Below are positions 1 to 8,624 of a stretch of 64,000 bases of DNA, piece by piece. The translations under genes were made by a program, and so were the position numbers. Below the pieces are notes generated by a model that saw only the letters and a list, made by a program, of their open reading frames with translations, was not told the origin of the DNA and did no database searches. Source of the DNA: JBBATK01 sp044228685 (GTDB lineage Bacteria > Bacteroidota > Ignavibacteria > Kapaibacteriales > NICIL-2); the NCBI GenBank assembly GCA_044228685.1, contig JBGAUL010000010.1, forward strand, positions 1-64,000, in the 5' to 3' direction. Every line of letters starts with the position of its first letter. Positions within the stretch are counted from its first letter, which is position 1.

Positions 1-1544
1 TCCGTAACTCAGAAACGATCTGGACGGATTCGTTGTACGCAAACAAGATGAAGCTGACCGGAACAATCAACGCCGATAGCATCTTCGTCAACAAGCTTGG
101 TGCGAACGACATTACGACTCAGCGTATCAATGCAACAGACTCAGCAAAGATTGCGAAGCTGAATGTCAGCGGTGCATCTACGCTCAATACTGTTACATCG
201 AACACGATTACAAACAGTGGTAACATGCAATCAGCAACGATTACAGCTACTGACTCGATCTTGACCAACAAGCTCAACGTGACCGGCAACGCTCACATGG
301 CAGACATTTGGGCAGATTCAATTGCGTCACGTCAGATCCGTAATTCAGAAACGATCTGGACTGATTCGTTGTATGCTAACAAGATGAAGCTGACCGGTAC
401 AATCAATGCCGACAGCATCTTCGTGAACAAGCTTGGTGCTAACGACATCACGACGCAGCGCATCAATGCTACAGACTCGGCGAAGATTGCTAAGCTGAAT
501 GTGAGTGGTGCATCTACGCTCAATACGGTAACATCGAACACGATCACGAACAGTGGTAACCTGCAGGCAGCAACGATTTCGGCTACAGACTCGATCTTGA
601 CCAACAAACTCAATGTGACCGGTAACGCACACATGGCAGACATTTGGGCGGACTCGATTGCTTCACGTCAGATCCGTAACTCGGAAACGATTTGGACTGA
701 CTCATTGTATGCGAACAAGATGAAGCTGAGCGGAACCTTGAACGCCGACAGTATCTTCGTCAACAAGCTTGGTGCAAATGACATCACGACTCAGCGTATC
801 AATGCAACCGATTCTGCGAAGATCGCTAAGCTCAATGTGAGTGGTGCATCGACTTTGAATACGCTTCGAAGCGCTAGCATCATTAATACCGGTGCATTGA
901 CAAGTTCGACCTTGAGTTTGAGCGGAATCTCTACAAGTAGTGACGATACAGTATTGGTTGTCAATTCCTCCGGAGTAGTATCAAAGCGCTCATCAAGCAC
1001 CTTGGCCTCGTCCTTGTCTTGGGGTTTGAGCGGTAATAGCGCAACGGATTCTACAACAAACTTCTTAGGAACGACGGATTCACGACCATTAGTCATGAAG
1101 ACAAATGGTACGGAGCGAGTACGTGTCATGAGTGGCGGTCAAGTCGGTATCGGAACAGCTCAGCCTGCAAGTGCTTTGCACGTCAAGGCTGCGTCGAATC
1201 CGGTTACACTTGAAGGTGTGCAGAATGACAATAGCGTCGACACGGTGCTGACGATTTCGTCGAGCGGTACTGTGAAGAAACGCGCGGTTAGCTCCGTCGT
1301 GTCCAACGGTATGATCAAAGGCTCATATGTTCCTTCGTCAGCTTCGTCAAGCTTTACCATTAGTCCGGGTGCAGATATCGTCAGTGGAGCTGTCGTGGTG
1401 GTTACCGTACAAGGTTCCGCAGCAAATGGCGTAATCAGTGCGATGGTAAGTACTGTAAATGCGGCAGCTGACAGCATCACCGTCAATACCAGTGCAACAA
1501 TCGACGGCAGCTTTGCCATCAACTATATCATTATCAATCCTTAA
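1..1544 (+). CDS. Repeat-rich phage-tail-fibre/adhesin-like surface protein (3' part, open at window edge)
   Basis: The reading frame is open from the first complete codon at position 3 and continues to a TAA at 1542-1544, so the true start lies upstream. The visible part (about 514 residues) begins with two full 112-residue repeats and about half of a third. Each unit contains roughly five '[TA]DS-x3-NK[LM]' modules spaced about 20-25 residues apart, which suggests an elongated beta-structured stalk. Then follows a segment with 'NFLGTTDSRPL' and 'GQVGIGTAQP', the module common in Bacteroidota tail-fibre-like proteins, where an S74 chaperone domain often follows; here a short Ser/Val-rich beta-type tail ending in IIINP replaces it. 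There is no T9SS tail. A surface or structural fibre role is inference. A strong terminator follows 23 bases after the stop. Confidence 0.75.
   Translation, partial: RNSETIWTDSLYANKMKLTGTINADSIFVNKLGANDITTQRINATDSAKIAKLNVSGASTLNTVTSNTITNSGNMQSATITATDSILTNKLNVTGNAHMADIWADSIASRQIRNSETIWTDSLYANKMKLTGTINADSIFVNKLGANDITTQRINATDSAKIAKLNVSGASTLNTVTSNTITNSGNLQAATISATDSILTNKLNVTGNAHMADIWADSIASRQIRNSETIWTDSLYANKMKLSGTLNADSIFVNKLGANDITTQRINATDSAKIAKLNVSGASTLNTLRSASIINTGALTSSTLSLSGISTSSDDTVLVVNSSGVVSKRSSSTLASSLSWGLSGNSATDSTTNFLGTTDSRPLVMKTNGTERVRVMSGGQVGIGTAQPASALHVKAASNPVTLEGVQNDNSVDTVLTISSSGTVKKRAVSSVVSNGMIKGSYVPSSASSSFTISPGADIVSGAVVVVTVQGSAANGVISAMVSTVNAAADSITVNTSATIDGSFAINYIIINP
3..866 (+). repeat. 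336-bp in-frame tandem repeat (2 full copies plus a partial third)
   Basis: Copies begin at 3, 339 and 675, each opening with codons for RNSETIWTDSLYANK, so the period is exactly 336 bp or 112 codons. Copies 1 and 2 differ at only three of 112 residues. In the 120-bp stretch from 61 compared with 397 I count about 14 base differences, all at third codon positions. The third copy loses similarity near 866. Earlier copies probably continue upstream of the window. Confidence 0.9.
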
Positions 1545-1567
1545 TCGATAGGTTGAGTGAAAAGAGT

Positions 1568-1592
1568 AAAGGGTCCCCACGAGGGACCCTTT
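1568..1592. terminator. Bidirectional intrinsic terminator between the repeat protein and murE
   Basis: A perfect 10-bp stem (AAAGGGTCCC with GGGACCCTTT) encloses the five-base loop CACGA. The stem ends in T on either strand, so it can serve both the plus-strand repeat protein (stop 1544) and murE on the minus strand (stop 1633). Confidence 0.85.
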
Positions 1593-1632
1593 GCATTTCT
1601 ACCCATACGAGCCCAAGGCCCAAGGATTCATC

Positions 1633-3114
1633 TCAAAATCTCTCTTCTGATTTCACTCGCAAAGCGTCTTCAAGAACCTCACAATCATCGAAGTGAAGAC
1701 GTTCTTTTCCGATGATCTGGTAACGTTCATGACCTTTGCCGGCCACCAGGATACAATCGTTTTCCTTTGCCAATCGAACTGCCAATTCAATTGCTTTGCG
1801 TCGATCCTCAATCACATGTATACGCTCAAATGCGGACATGCCTGCTCGGATGTCGTCGATGATTCGTCGTGGATCCTCAGTTCGAGGATTATCTGAAGTT
1901 AGAATAACGTGTTCCGCGAGTCGCTCGGCAATAGCACCCATAACAGGACGCTTCAATCGATCTCTGTCGCCACCACAGCCAAAGACGCAGTACATTTCTC
2001 CGCCGTTGGAAAGGAGCTCGCGACAAGTTGTGAGTGCCTTTTCGAGTGCATCCGGACTATGGGCGTAGTCGACGATGGCGATTGCACCTGTTGACAGAGC
2101 CAAGCGCTGAAGTCGACCCGGAGCAGGATGCAAGTGGGGAAGTGCGGCTAGCAGTACCTTTTTATCAAATCCCAACTCAATGCACGTAGCCAAGCATAGT
2201 GCCAGATTATCGATGTTGAATCTTCCCACAAGTGGTGAGCTGATCTCATCGTCATTCAACTGAAAGCTCGTTGATGAGTGCAGTAATTGCTCTGAAGAGA
2301 TGCAGTAATCAAGTTGAAGTTGTGATTGTGCTTCAGGGTGACCAACGCGAATACAGCGTGCTTGGGTATTGCGCAGCATATGTTCGGCTTGTGCATCATC
2401 GGCGTTCACCAACGCGATTGACGACGCGCTCAGAGAATCGAAGAGAATTTTCTTGGCATCGGCATAGGACTGCATGTCGCCGTGAAAATCCAAATGATCC
2501 GGACTGAGGTTTGTGAAGAGTGCGGCTTTAAAGTCTATACCCAGTACCCGAGATTGCACCAAGGCATGAGAGCTTACTTCCATCACAACACGTCGCACGC
2601 CTGCTTCACTCATTCGTTGAAACAATGCACATAACTCCGGTGCTTCCGGCGTCGTGAACAGCGTGTCGAGTTCGTGCGCTCCAATTTTATTGCCTGTCGT
2701 TCCGATCATACCGACCGTCTCGCCATCAACCCCAAGCAACTGGTGCAGCAAGGTCGCGCAGGTAGTCTTTCCATTCGTTCCCGTAACTCCAACGATGCTC
2801 AAGTCGCGTGCAGGGAAATCATAAAAAGCATGCGCAAGCAAAGCCAGGGCTTGGTGGGAGTTTTTGACTTTGATGACGCTCAGATCGGATGGAAGAGCAA
2901 AGGCAGGTTCAGATTCTAAAACGATGGCTGAAGCTCCACGTTCGATAGCTTGTTGAATGAAATCATGTCCATCAACTTGGGTGCCTCGTCGTGCCACGTA
3001 AAGTGAATCGCTTTTGACCTTTCGTGAGTCATATTCTATCGAGCGAATAGGCCGTTCGCTGTGCTGCAGAAGCTCGTGGTCGAGGTTGACGAGTATTTCA
3101 GTCAGAATTTTCAT
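1633..3114 (-). CDS. murE: UDP-N-acetylmuramoyl-L-alanyl-D-glutamate--2,6-diaminopimelate ligase
   Basis: This cytoplasmic ATP-dependent Mur ligase adds meso-diaminopimelate to UDP-MurNAc-L-Ala-D-Glu in peptidoglycan precursor synthesis. With the start at 3114 the protein is 493 residues, normal for the family. It shows the N-terminal UDP-binding domain, the P-loop GVTGTNGKTT at about 109-118, the VSSHAL segment near 180, the lysine of DAKK near 221 that is carbamylated in the family, GCGGDRDR near 380, and DNPR at 408-411, the signature of mDAP rather than lysine specificity. An upstream in-frame extension to 3207 exists but is not conserved in character and would overlap the divergent tatC promoter region. 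Unusually it stands alone rather than in a dcw cluster; mraZ-rsmH lie about 37 kb away. It is divergent from tatC with 108 bp between starts. Confidence 0.95.
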   Translation of the reverse strand: MKILTEILVNLDHELLQHSERPIRSIEYDSRKVKSDSLYVARRGTQVDGHDFIQQAIERGASAIVLESEPAFALPSDLSVIKVKNSHQALALLAHAFYDFPARDLSIVGVTGTNGKTTCATLLHQLLGVDGETVGMIGTTGNKIGAHELDTLFTTPEAPELCALFQRMSEAGVRRVVMEVSSHALVQSRVLGIDFKAALFTNLSPDHLDFHGDMQSYADAKKILFDSLSASSIALVNADDAQAEHMLRNTQARCIRVGHPEAQSQLQLDYCISSEQLLHSSTSFQLNDDEISSPLVGRFNIDNLALCLATCIELGFDKKVLLAALPHLHPAPGRLQRLALSTGAIAIVDYAHSPDALEKALTTCRELLSNGGEMYCVFGCGGDRDRLKRPVMGAIAERLAEHVILTSDNPRTEDPRRIIDDIRAGMSAFERIHVIEDRRKAIELAVRLAKENDCILVAGKGHERYQIIGKERLHFDDCEVLEDALRVKSEERF

Positions 3115-3222
3115 GATTTCTCTGATAAGTGGGCAAAAATAGACTCTAATGGCAGCACAATCATCAGACAATGCCCAGAGCCCCCTAATCCGTATTTTTG
3201 TGGTCATTCACAAGCACCGCAC

Positions 3223-3969
3223 ATGGCCGAAGAAGAACAAGCAAGGGAAATGAGTTTTTTCGATCACCTGGACGATTTGCGTTCTCGTATCGTAAAGGCC
3301 TTGATGGGCGTGGTTGTGGGCTCGATCATCTCGGGGATTTTTATTCAGCAGATAATTGAAGTCGTACTCTTCGGTCCGGCTGCGCGTGCAGGCTTACATC
3401 TTCAGAATCTCAGTCCGTTCGGTCTACCTGTTCTCTACTTCAAAGTCATTTTCATTAGTGGCTTCATTATCGCTGCTCCTTGGATTTTGTGGAATCTCTG
3501 GCAGTTTGTGGCTCCCGGTCTCTACGAAAAAGAACGAAGCTGGGTACGCCGCATAACCTGGTATTCCAGCCTGTGCTTCTTGAGTGGAATAGCCTTTGCC
3601 TATTTCGTCATGATTCCCTTCATGATGAATTTTTCTGCGAATTTCAAAGTTGAACCGGTTGATACCCGACCGGATATTGGCGAGTACTTAGGTGTCATAG
3701 CAACAACAGTTTTTGCGGCAGGTTTGATTTTCGAGCTTCCAATGATCACCTACGTTTTGGCGCGATTCGGTATCGTGTCAGCCGGACTCATGAGAAAATA
3801 CCGACGTCATGCGTACGTCGTTATCCTCATCATCGCTGCCGTACTCACACCGACGCCGGACCCTATCAATCAGCTCATTTTTGCTGCGCCGCTCTTAGTA
3901 CTGTATGAAATAAGCATCATGGTAGCACAAGTGGCCAGGAAGAAATCACTCGAACAGGAGAAACTGTGA
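3223..3969 (+). CDS. tatC: Sec-independent protein translocase subunit TatC
   Basis: TatC is the polytopic inner-membrane receptor of the twin-arginine pathway that exports folded proteins. From ATG 3223 (MAEEEQ...) the protein is 248 residues, typical length, with the N-terminal MSFFDHLDDLRSRI motif, the cytoplasmic glutamate-bearing start, six predicted hydrophobic segments, the conserved FxxxxP-type features (LPVLYFKV; FELPM) and a late LTPTPDPINQ loop that is a TatC hallmark. An in-frame extension back to 3061 overlaps murE on the other strand and is unlikely. No tatA/tatB gene is in the window. Its stop overlaps the GTG start of the next gene by four bases (GTGA), so the two are probably translationally coupled. 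Confidence 0.95.
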   Translation: MAEEEQAREMSFFDHLDDLRSRIVKALMGVVVGSIISGIFIQQIIEVVLFGPAARAGLHLQNLSPFGLPVLYFKVIFISGFIIAAPWILWNLWQFVAPGLYEKERSWVRRITWYSSLCFLSGIAFAYFVMIPFMMNFSANFKVEPVDTRPDIGEYLGVIATTVFAAGLIFELPMITYVLARFGIVSAGLMRKYRRHAYVVILIIAAVLTPTPDPINQLIFAAPLLVLYEISIMVAQVARKKSLEQEKL

Positions 3970-4958
3970 CGAATGCCTCGGAAAAAATAGTACACAGTAT
4001 CGGAGAGCCAATTCGGACGCAGTTGGAGGAGTTTGATCTCTACTTCCGAAAGAGCATGAAGTCTCATGTGGCTTTGCTCGACGTGATCGTTCGCTACATC
4101 TTGAGAAGCAGAGGAAAGCAACTTCGTCCGACTCTTGTGTTTTTGTGTGCCGGACTCTGCGGCAAGATCTCTGAACGCAGTTTTGTCGGAGCTGCAATGG
4201 TAGAGCTGCTGCATACGGCCACACTTGTTCATGACGATGTAGTTGATGATGCAGAGGAACGACGAGGTCTTGCGAGTATCAATGCCGTTTGGAAAAACAA
4301 GGTAGCTGTTCTCGTTGGTGATTTTCTGCTTTCGCGCGGATTGCTCACAGCGGTTGAAAACAATGAGTTTGAATTTCTTGGTGTAACCAGTCGCGCTGTT
4401 CGTCGCATGAGCGAAGGAGAACTACTGCAGATCCAGAAATCACGTCAAAAAGTTCTTGACGAGCAGACCTACTACAAGATCATTTCCGACAAAACCGCAT
4501 CCTTGATCTCTACCTGCTGCGAAATCGGTGCAATTAGCGCCTCAGCTGAACCGTCTGTACACGAAGCTCTTCGTCAGTTTGGTGAACAGTTAGGCATGGC
4601 ATTCCAAATCCGTGACGATGTCTTGGATTACACTAGTCGGAGCTCCATTCTTGGAAAGCCGGTAGGTAACGACGTACGAGAAGGAAAGCTGACGCTGCCT
4701 CTCATCTACGCCTTGCAACAGTCGAGAAACGGTGAAGTAAAAAAGATTATCTCGCTCGTCAAAAGCAAGAAAGCAAATGACAAGCAAGTCGAATACGTAC
4801 AAGGTTTCGTGCAAGCAAACGGCGGCAATGAATACGCACAGCAAAAAGCAGAGCAACTCGTTGCCGAAGCCGTAGCATGCATTCAACCATTTCCCGACTC
4901 TGCGTTCAAGCAGTCTTTGCTGAGTTTTGCAGAGTATGTGATTCGCAGAGAAAAGTAG
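3966..4958 (+). CDS. Trans-polyprenyl diphosphate synthase (octaprenyl/solanesyl type)
   Basis: A soluble all-helical prenyltransferase that condenses isopentenyl diphosphate onto an allylic diphosphate to make a long-chain polyprenyl diphosphate, probably for the side chain of a quinone. The two aspartate-rich Mg-binding motifs are visible: the first as HDDVVDDAEERRG and the second as QIRDDVLDY. GKQLRP and GGK-type substrate-binding features are present, and the 330-residue length fits the IspB/HepT class. The start is GTG at 3966, inside the tatC stop, indicating an operon. Product chain length cannot be read from the sequence with confidence. Confidence 0.92.
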   Translation: MTNASEKIVHSIGEPIRTQLEEFDLYFRKSMKSHVALLDVIVRYILRSRGKQLRPTLVFLCAGLCGKISERSFVGAAMVELLHTATLVHDDVVDDAEERRGLASINAVWKNKVAVLVGDFLLSRGLLTAVENNEFEFLGVTSRAVRRMSEGELLQIQKSRQKVLDEQTYYKIISDKTASLISTCCEIGAISASAEPSVHEALRQFGEQLGMAFQIRDDVLDYTSRSSILGKPVGNDVREGKLTLPLIYALQQSRNGEVKKIISLVKSKKANDKQVEYVQGFVQANGGNEYAQQKAEQLVAEAVACIQPFPDSAFKQSLLSFAEYVIRREK

Positions 4959-5037
4959 AAAGACTGCATTCACTCCGGGATCAATTGTTGATTGCCAGAT
5001 GAAGAGCGAAGACAATTAAAAACAAAAGGACATTGCA

Positions 5038-5742
5038 ATGAGTACAAACATTGATAGCATTCTTGCGCAAACCCAGGTTGGGTCCACAGACAAACAACGC
5101 GTCTTATTGCAGAAAGTGTATGCATGGATGTTTGGCGGACTGATTGTCACCACCGCCATCGCCTATGCTACTGCAAACGTACCGGAGGTTTTGTTCGCTG
5201 TTGCAAACTATCGCTTCATCTTCATGATCGCGCAACTTGGATTGGTCATGTGGCTCAGTGCCGGAATCAATCGAATGTCGGTACTCACTGCGCAAGTCTC
5301 GTTCATCGTGTACGCTGCGCTGAATGGACTGACTTTTTCGATTCTTCTTCTGTTTTACACCGGTGAATCGCTAGCAAGTACCTTTCTGAGCTGTGCGGCT
5401 TTGTATGGAACTGCAAGTGTTTATGGTATGGTGACCAAACGAGATTTGCGTTCGATTGGATCGTTCTTCTTTATTGGTCTTATCGGACTCGTCATTTCCA
5501 TGTTCATCAATTATTTCCTGCAAAGCACCGCGCTTGCATTTGCGATCTCAGCAATAGGTGTAGTTGTGTTTACAGCCTTGACTGCCTACGACACACAGAA
5601 AATCGCCGACATGGCTGCAGAGTTGGAAGCAGATGGGGCAACAAGTGCGAAGCTTTCAATTCTTGGTGCATTGACCTTGTATTTGGATTTTCTGAATTTG
5701 TTCTTGTTTCTCCTACGTCTCTTGGGACGTCAGCGCGATTAG
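5038..5742 (+). CDS. Bax inhibitor-1 / YccA family membrane protein
   Basis: A 234-residue polytopic inner-membrane protein with about seven hydrophobic segments and the family features: N-terminal soluble part ending QKVYAWMFGGL, and a C-terminal TAYDTQKIADM segment with the aspartates that in the family form the pH-sensing pair, followed by LYLDFLNLFLFLLRLLG. Family members (E. coli YccA, YbhL) modulate FtsH proteolysis or leak calcium. An AGGAC sequence precedes the ATG. It lies 79 bp after the polyprenyl synthase on the same strand; whether it shares a transcript is unclear. Confidence 0.92.
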   Translation: MSTNIDSILAQTQVGSTDKQRVLLQKVYAWMFGGLIVTTAIAYATANVPEVLFAVANYRFIFMIAQLGLVMWLSAGINRMSVLTAQVSFIVYAALNGLTFSILLLFYTGESLASTFLSCAALYGTASVYGMVTKRDLRSIGSFFFIGLIGLVISMFINYFLQSTALAFAISAIGVVVFTALTAYDTQKIADMAAELEADGATSAKLSILGALTLYLDFLNLFLFLLRLLGRQRD

Positions 5743-5819
5743 TGATTGTCTGTTGGCCCTAAACACAAGGGCTGTATATTGACGATGAAGGTCTAAACGA
5801 TGTATAAGGGGGTTTAGCC

Positions 5820-7184
5820 ATGTCAGTTCACCACACATTTGCAGTCGAAGCCCAACAAAAGCTGGGGGGAGGAAATGCGCTCGAAGCAGTTCATATCCTC
5901 GAAGAGGGTATCAAGCGTTATCCCGATTACACCACCGCCTATGCCATTCTGGCTCGGGCTTATATGCAGATGAACGACTTTGAGTCTGCATTTGAGTGTG
6001 TCGAAAAAGGACTGCGCCGTTTCCCGGCACACCGAGCTTTACTCATGTTGGATCGCGATCTGGGTCCGCATGCGCGACTTGCTCGCACGGCATCTACTGC
6101 GACGAATAAAGTAGCCGAAGTGGCCCAAAGTGCAGTTGACACCATTGATGCTACAATCAACACACAAGCCACCGACAACATCCCTGAAGCGGCTGTTGGA
6201 GCTGTAGTGCAAGAGCCAGCTAAGACAGCAAGTATCGAAGAAGCGAGACCTGAGCACTTAGAGGTTCCGACGGTTCATGACGAATCGGTTGCCTCCCGCG
6301 TACGCGCAGAGCAGGCCCGTCCACAAGCGCAACCCGAGATACCCACACCTGATCAAGCACTGGATGATGGTTTGTCAAATGTTGACGATGACAACGATAA
6401 TTGGCCGGAGCTCAAAGAGCTTATCGACGATGCCGATGAGTTGACGCCAATTCCTCCAGAGCTTGAAGCGGATGAATCTGAGAACGATGGAGCAGAGACC
6501 CAAAGCGTCAACACAGCACCGGATAAACCTGTCGACACTGCGGTCGTGTTGAATCAGATCAACGTTGTTGACGGAAATCTCGTACTCGATCAATCTCTCG
6601 TTCGCAGAATTCGTTTAGGAGCTGACACCGGAAATCTGCGTTTGATTGAAAGCGCGCCATCAGATCCCGCGCGCCCAAGAGCGCTCCGAAGTTCAAACAT
6701 GAGATTGGTTCCCGGACTTGAATTCACGCCTCTGCGCGTGCAGAGTATGCGTAAGAATCATGTTCGAATGCATTACTTGCCAGAGTTGCCGGAGTATCCG
6801 GTTATTCGTGGTTCCTCAATGAATATCTCACCGCCCATTGCTCCGCCTAAGGACAATGCTCGGCGTAAAAAAGTAGAAACTGAGAAGAAGTCAGCAAGAG
6901 TCGCTGAACCGAAACGTACGCAGCTCGAAGAATTAGCCGCGCGACTCGAACGCGCGCGCATTCCAATCGTCACGGAAGAACCTGAGGTTGGAACCGGTAT
7001 CGCACCCGCTCCGGATGCAGAGGAGCCGATGGTAATCAGCGAGACTATGGCCGGTATCTACGAAAAGCAAGGTCTGTACCAACAAGCAATCAAAGCCTAT
7101 CGTCAGCTAGGTCGTATGAAACCGGAGCGTCTCGAGTATTTCGAGCAGAAGATTGCGGAGTTGACGCAAACAGAGCAACGATGA
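5820..7184 (+). CDS. TPR protein with a long acidic, disordered middle
   Basis: A 454-residue protein with no signal peptide, so probably cytoplasmic. Residues about 5-72 form two tetratricopeptide-like helix pairs (A..KLGGGNALEAV..L..G, A..ARAYMQMNDFESA). The middle, about residues 75-340, is rich in Ala, Glu, Asp and Pro and is likely unstructured, with a short ordered-looking stretch near 240-260 (NVVDGNLVLDQSLVRRI). The end contains another TPR unit (MAGIYEKQGLYQQAIKAYRQLGRMKP). An AAGGGGG sequence lies 7 bases ahead of the ATG. The stop is followed after one base by the ATG of the LptF/G-type permease, implying tight coupling. TPR domains bind proteins; the partner is unknown. Confidence 0.75.
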   Translation: MSVHHTFAVEAQQKLGGGNALEAVHILEEGIKRYPDYTTAYAILARAYMQMNDFESAFECVEKGLRRFPAHRALLMLDRDLGPHARLARTASTATNKVAEVAQSAVDTIDATINTQATDNIPEAAVGAVVQEPAKTASIEEARPEHLEVPTVHDESVASRVRAEQARPQAQPEIPTPDQALDDGLSNVDDDNDNWPELKELIDDADELTPIPPELEADESENDGAETQSVNTAPDKPVDTAVVLNQINVVDGNLVLDQSLVRRIRLGADTGNLRLIESAPSDPARPRALRSSNMRLVPGLEFTPLRVQSMRKNHVRMHYLPELPEYPVIRGSSMNISPPIAPPKDNARRKKVETEKKSARVAEPKRTQLEELAARLERARIPIVTEEPEVGTGIAPAPDAEEPMVISETMAGIYEKQGLYQQAIKAYRQLGRMKPERLEYFEQKIAELTQTEQR

Positions 7185-7185
7185 T

Positions 7186-8562
7186 ATGCTGATAGCGGCA
7201 CGCTACATCTTACGCGAGCATATCGCGCCTTTCATTTTTGGAACCTCCGTCGTGATGTTCCTCTTTCTGATGCAGTTCGTTCTGCGCTACATCGACCAAC
7301 TCGTCGGCAAAGGACTCAGCACTTGGGTCATTATTCAACTCGTCGCTCTTAACCTCTCGTGGATGCTCGTCCTGGCAGTGCCCATGGGTGTACTCTTTTC
7401 GACCCTCATGACTTTTGGCTCGATGTCTGCGGCGCACGAGGTGACGGTCCTTAAAGCATCCGGAGCCGGACTCATCCGCATGATGATTCCCTCGATTATA
7501 GCCGGAGCGTTCATTACACTGGGTATGTTTTGGTTCAACGACGCAATTCTTCCCGACGCCAATCACCGCGCTAAGATTTTGCTTTGGGATATCGAGAAGA
7601 AGAAACCAACCTTCAATATTGAAGCCGGACAATTCTCCACGCAACTCGATGGTTATACGATTTTGTCGCGAGCTCTGGACTCAACCAATTCGACCTTGTT
7701 AGGAGTTACGATTTATGATCGGACGCAGCAAGGGAGAATGACTGTTGTGACCGCTGATACGGGTACGATTAAATTCTCAAGTGACTACAACAATGTTGTG
7801 GTGCAACTCAGTGCAGGTGAAATACATCAGCTCTTTGCTGCAAAGACAAGTGAATATCGGAAGACGAAGTTTAGCTCGCATCGCATCATCATCCCGGCAA
7901 ACGGCTTCAAGTTGGAACGTTCCGGAGAGGGCATGTTTTCGCGTGGTGATCGTGAGATGCGCATCAAAGACATGCAGCAAATTGTCGATGATGCGAATCG
8001 ACAGAACGATGTTGCGTCACGCAATATTGATTCGACCCTAGCTCATCACGTGTCTTACTTGTTTGAAGGACAAACAGCCAAGAGTATAGAGGCTGGTCAG
8101 GCTGCGAGTGTAGGTGACAAAATTGCCGGAAGACTTTCGCTCGTTAGAAGCCAGATTGAACCAATGGCCTTTCAGTATACCGATAGCGACAAACAAGCAC
8201 GACAGTATCTGGTCGAAATCTATAAGAAGTACGCCATACCCTTTGCCTGCTTTGTGTTTGTTTTCGTTGGCTGTCCGTTAGGTATCCTCACCCGCGGCGG
8301 AAACTTTGGTATAAGCGCCGCCATTTCTCTCGGCTTCTACGTGTTGTATTGGGCATGCCTCATTGGTGGAGAAAAGCTTGCTGATCGTCAATTGAGCTCA
8401 CCACTAGCGATGTGGTTGGCAAACGTTGTTATCGGTGGACTTGGTATCGTGCTAACCCTTCGCACCAATAATGAGTCGCTCAGCTTTAGTGCTTTGATAC
8501 TGGGACTGTTTAGAAGAAAAAAGAAGCTAAGTCCGGCTACTCCTAGCAACGCCAACTCTTGA
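7186..8562 (+). CDS. LptF/LptG (YjgP/YjgQ) family permease
   Basis: Members of this family form the transmembrane pair of the LptB2FG complex that extracts lipopolysaccharide from the inner membrane. The protein has N-terminal hydrophobic segments typical of the family (about 15-38, 48-70, 98-120), a large periplasmic beta-jellyroll-like region starting with FNIEAGQF and running to about residue 340, and three C-terminal transmembrane helices beginning at YAIPFACFVFVFVGCPLG, a hallmark sequence. At 458 residues it is about 90 longer than E. coli LptG because of a charged insertion in the periplasmic part. Only one such gene is present here; the partner and lptB must lie elsewhere. It is coupled to the upstream TPR gene. 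Confidence 0.88.
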   Translation: MLIAARYILREHIAPFIFGTSVVMFLFLMQFVLRYIDQLVGKGLSTWVIIQLVALNLSWMLVLAVPMGVLFSTLMTFGSMSAAHEVTVLKASGAGLIRMMIPSIIAGAFITLGMFWFNDAILPDANHRAKILLWDIEKKKPTFNIEAGQFSTQLDGYTILSRALDSTNSTLLGVTIYDRTQQGRMTVVTADTGTIKFSSDYNNVVVQLSAGEIHQLFAAKTSEYRKTKFSSHRIIIPANGFKLERSGEGMFSRGDREMRIKDMQQIVDDANRQNDVASRNIDSTLAHHVSYLFEGQTAKSIEAGQAASVGDKIAGRLSLVRSQIEPMAFQYTDSDKQARQYLVEIYKKYAIPFACFVFVFVGCPLGILTRGGNFGISAAISLGFYVLYWACLIGGEKLADRQLSSPLAMWLANVVIGGLGIVLTLRTNNESLSFSALILGLFRRKKKLSPATPSNANS

Positions 8563-8569
8563 TTCAACG

Positions 8570-8587
8570 GGTGCAAGTCCTTGCACC
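8570..8587. terminator. Possible hairpin between convergent genes (no T-tract)
   Basis: GGTGCAA and TTGCACC form a perfect 7-bp stem with the 4-base loop GTCC, located between the stops of the LptF/G-type gene (8562) and the convergent gene ending at 8625. There is no run of T on either side, so termination is only suggested by position. Confidence 0.35.
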
Positions 8588-8624
8588 ACATATCTTCACG
8601 TTGACTGCGCAAGTCTAGAGATTT

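Noticed and set aside
332..1580. Long open frames on the minus strand opposite the repeat protein
   Set aside because: They are mirror frames of a repetitive, low-stop-codon gene, and their proteins have no start context or family features.
5779..5808. TTGACG and TATAAG with 18-bp spacing before the TPR gene
   Set aside because: The -10 overlaps the AAGGGGG ribosome site and would put the transcript start only a few bases from the ATG; FCB-group promoters also often differ from this consensus.
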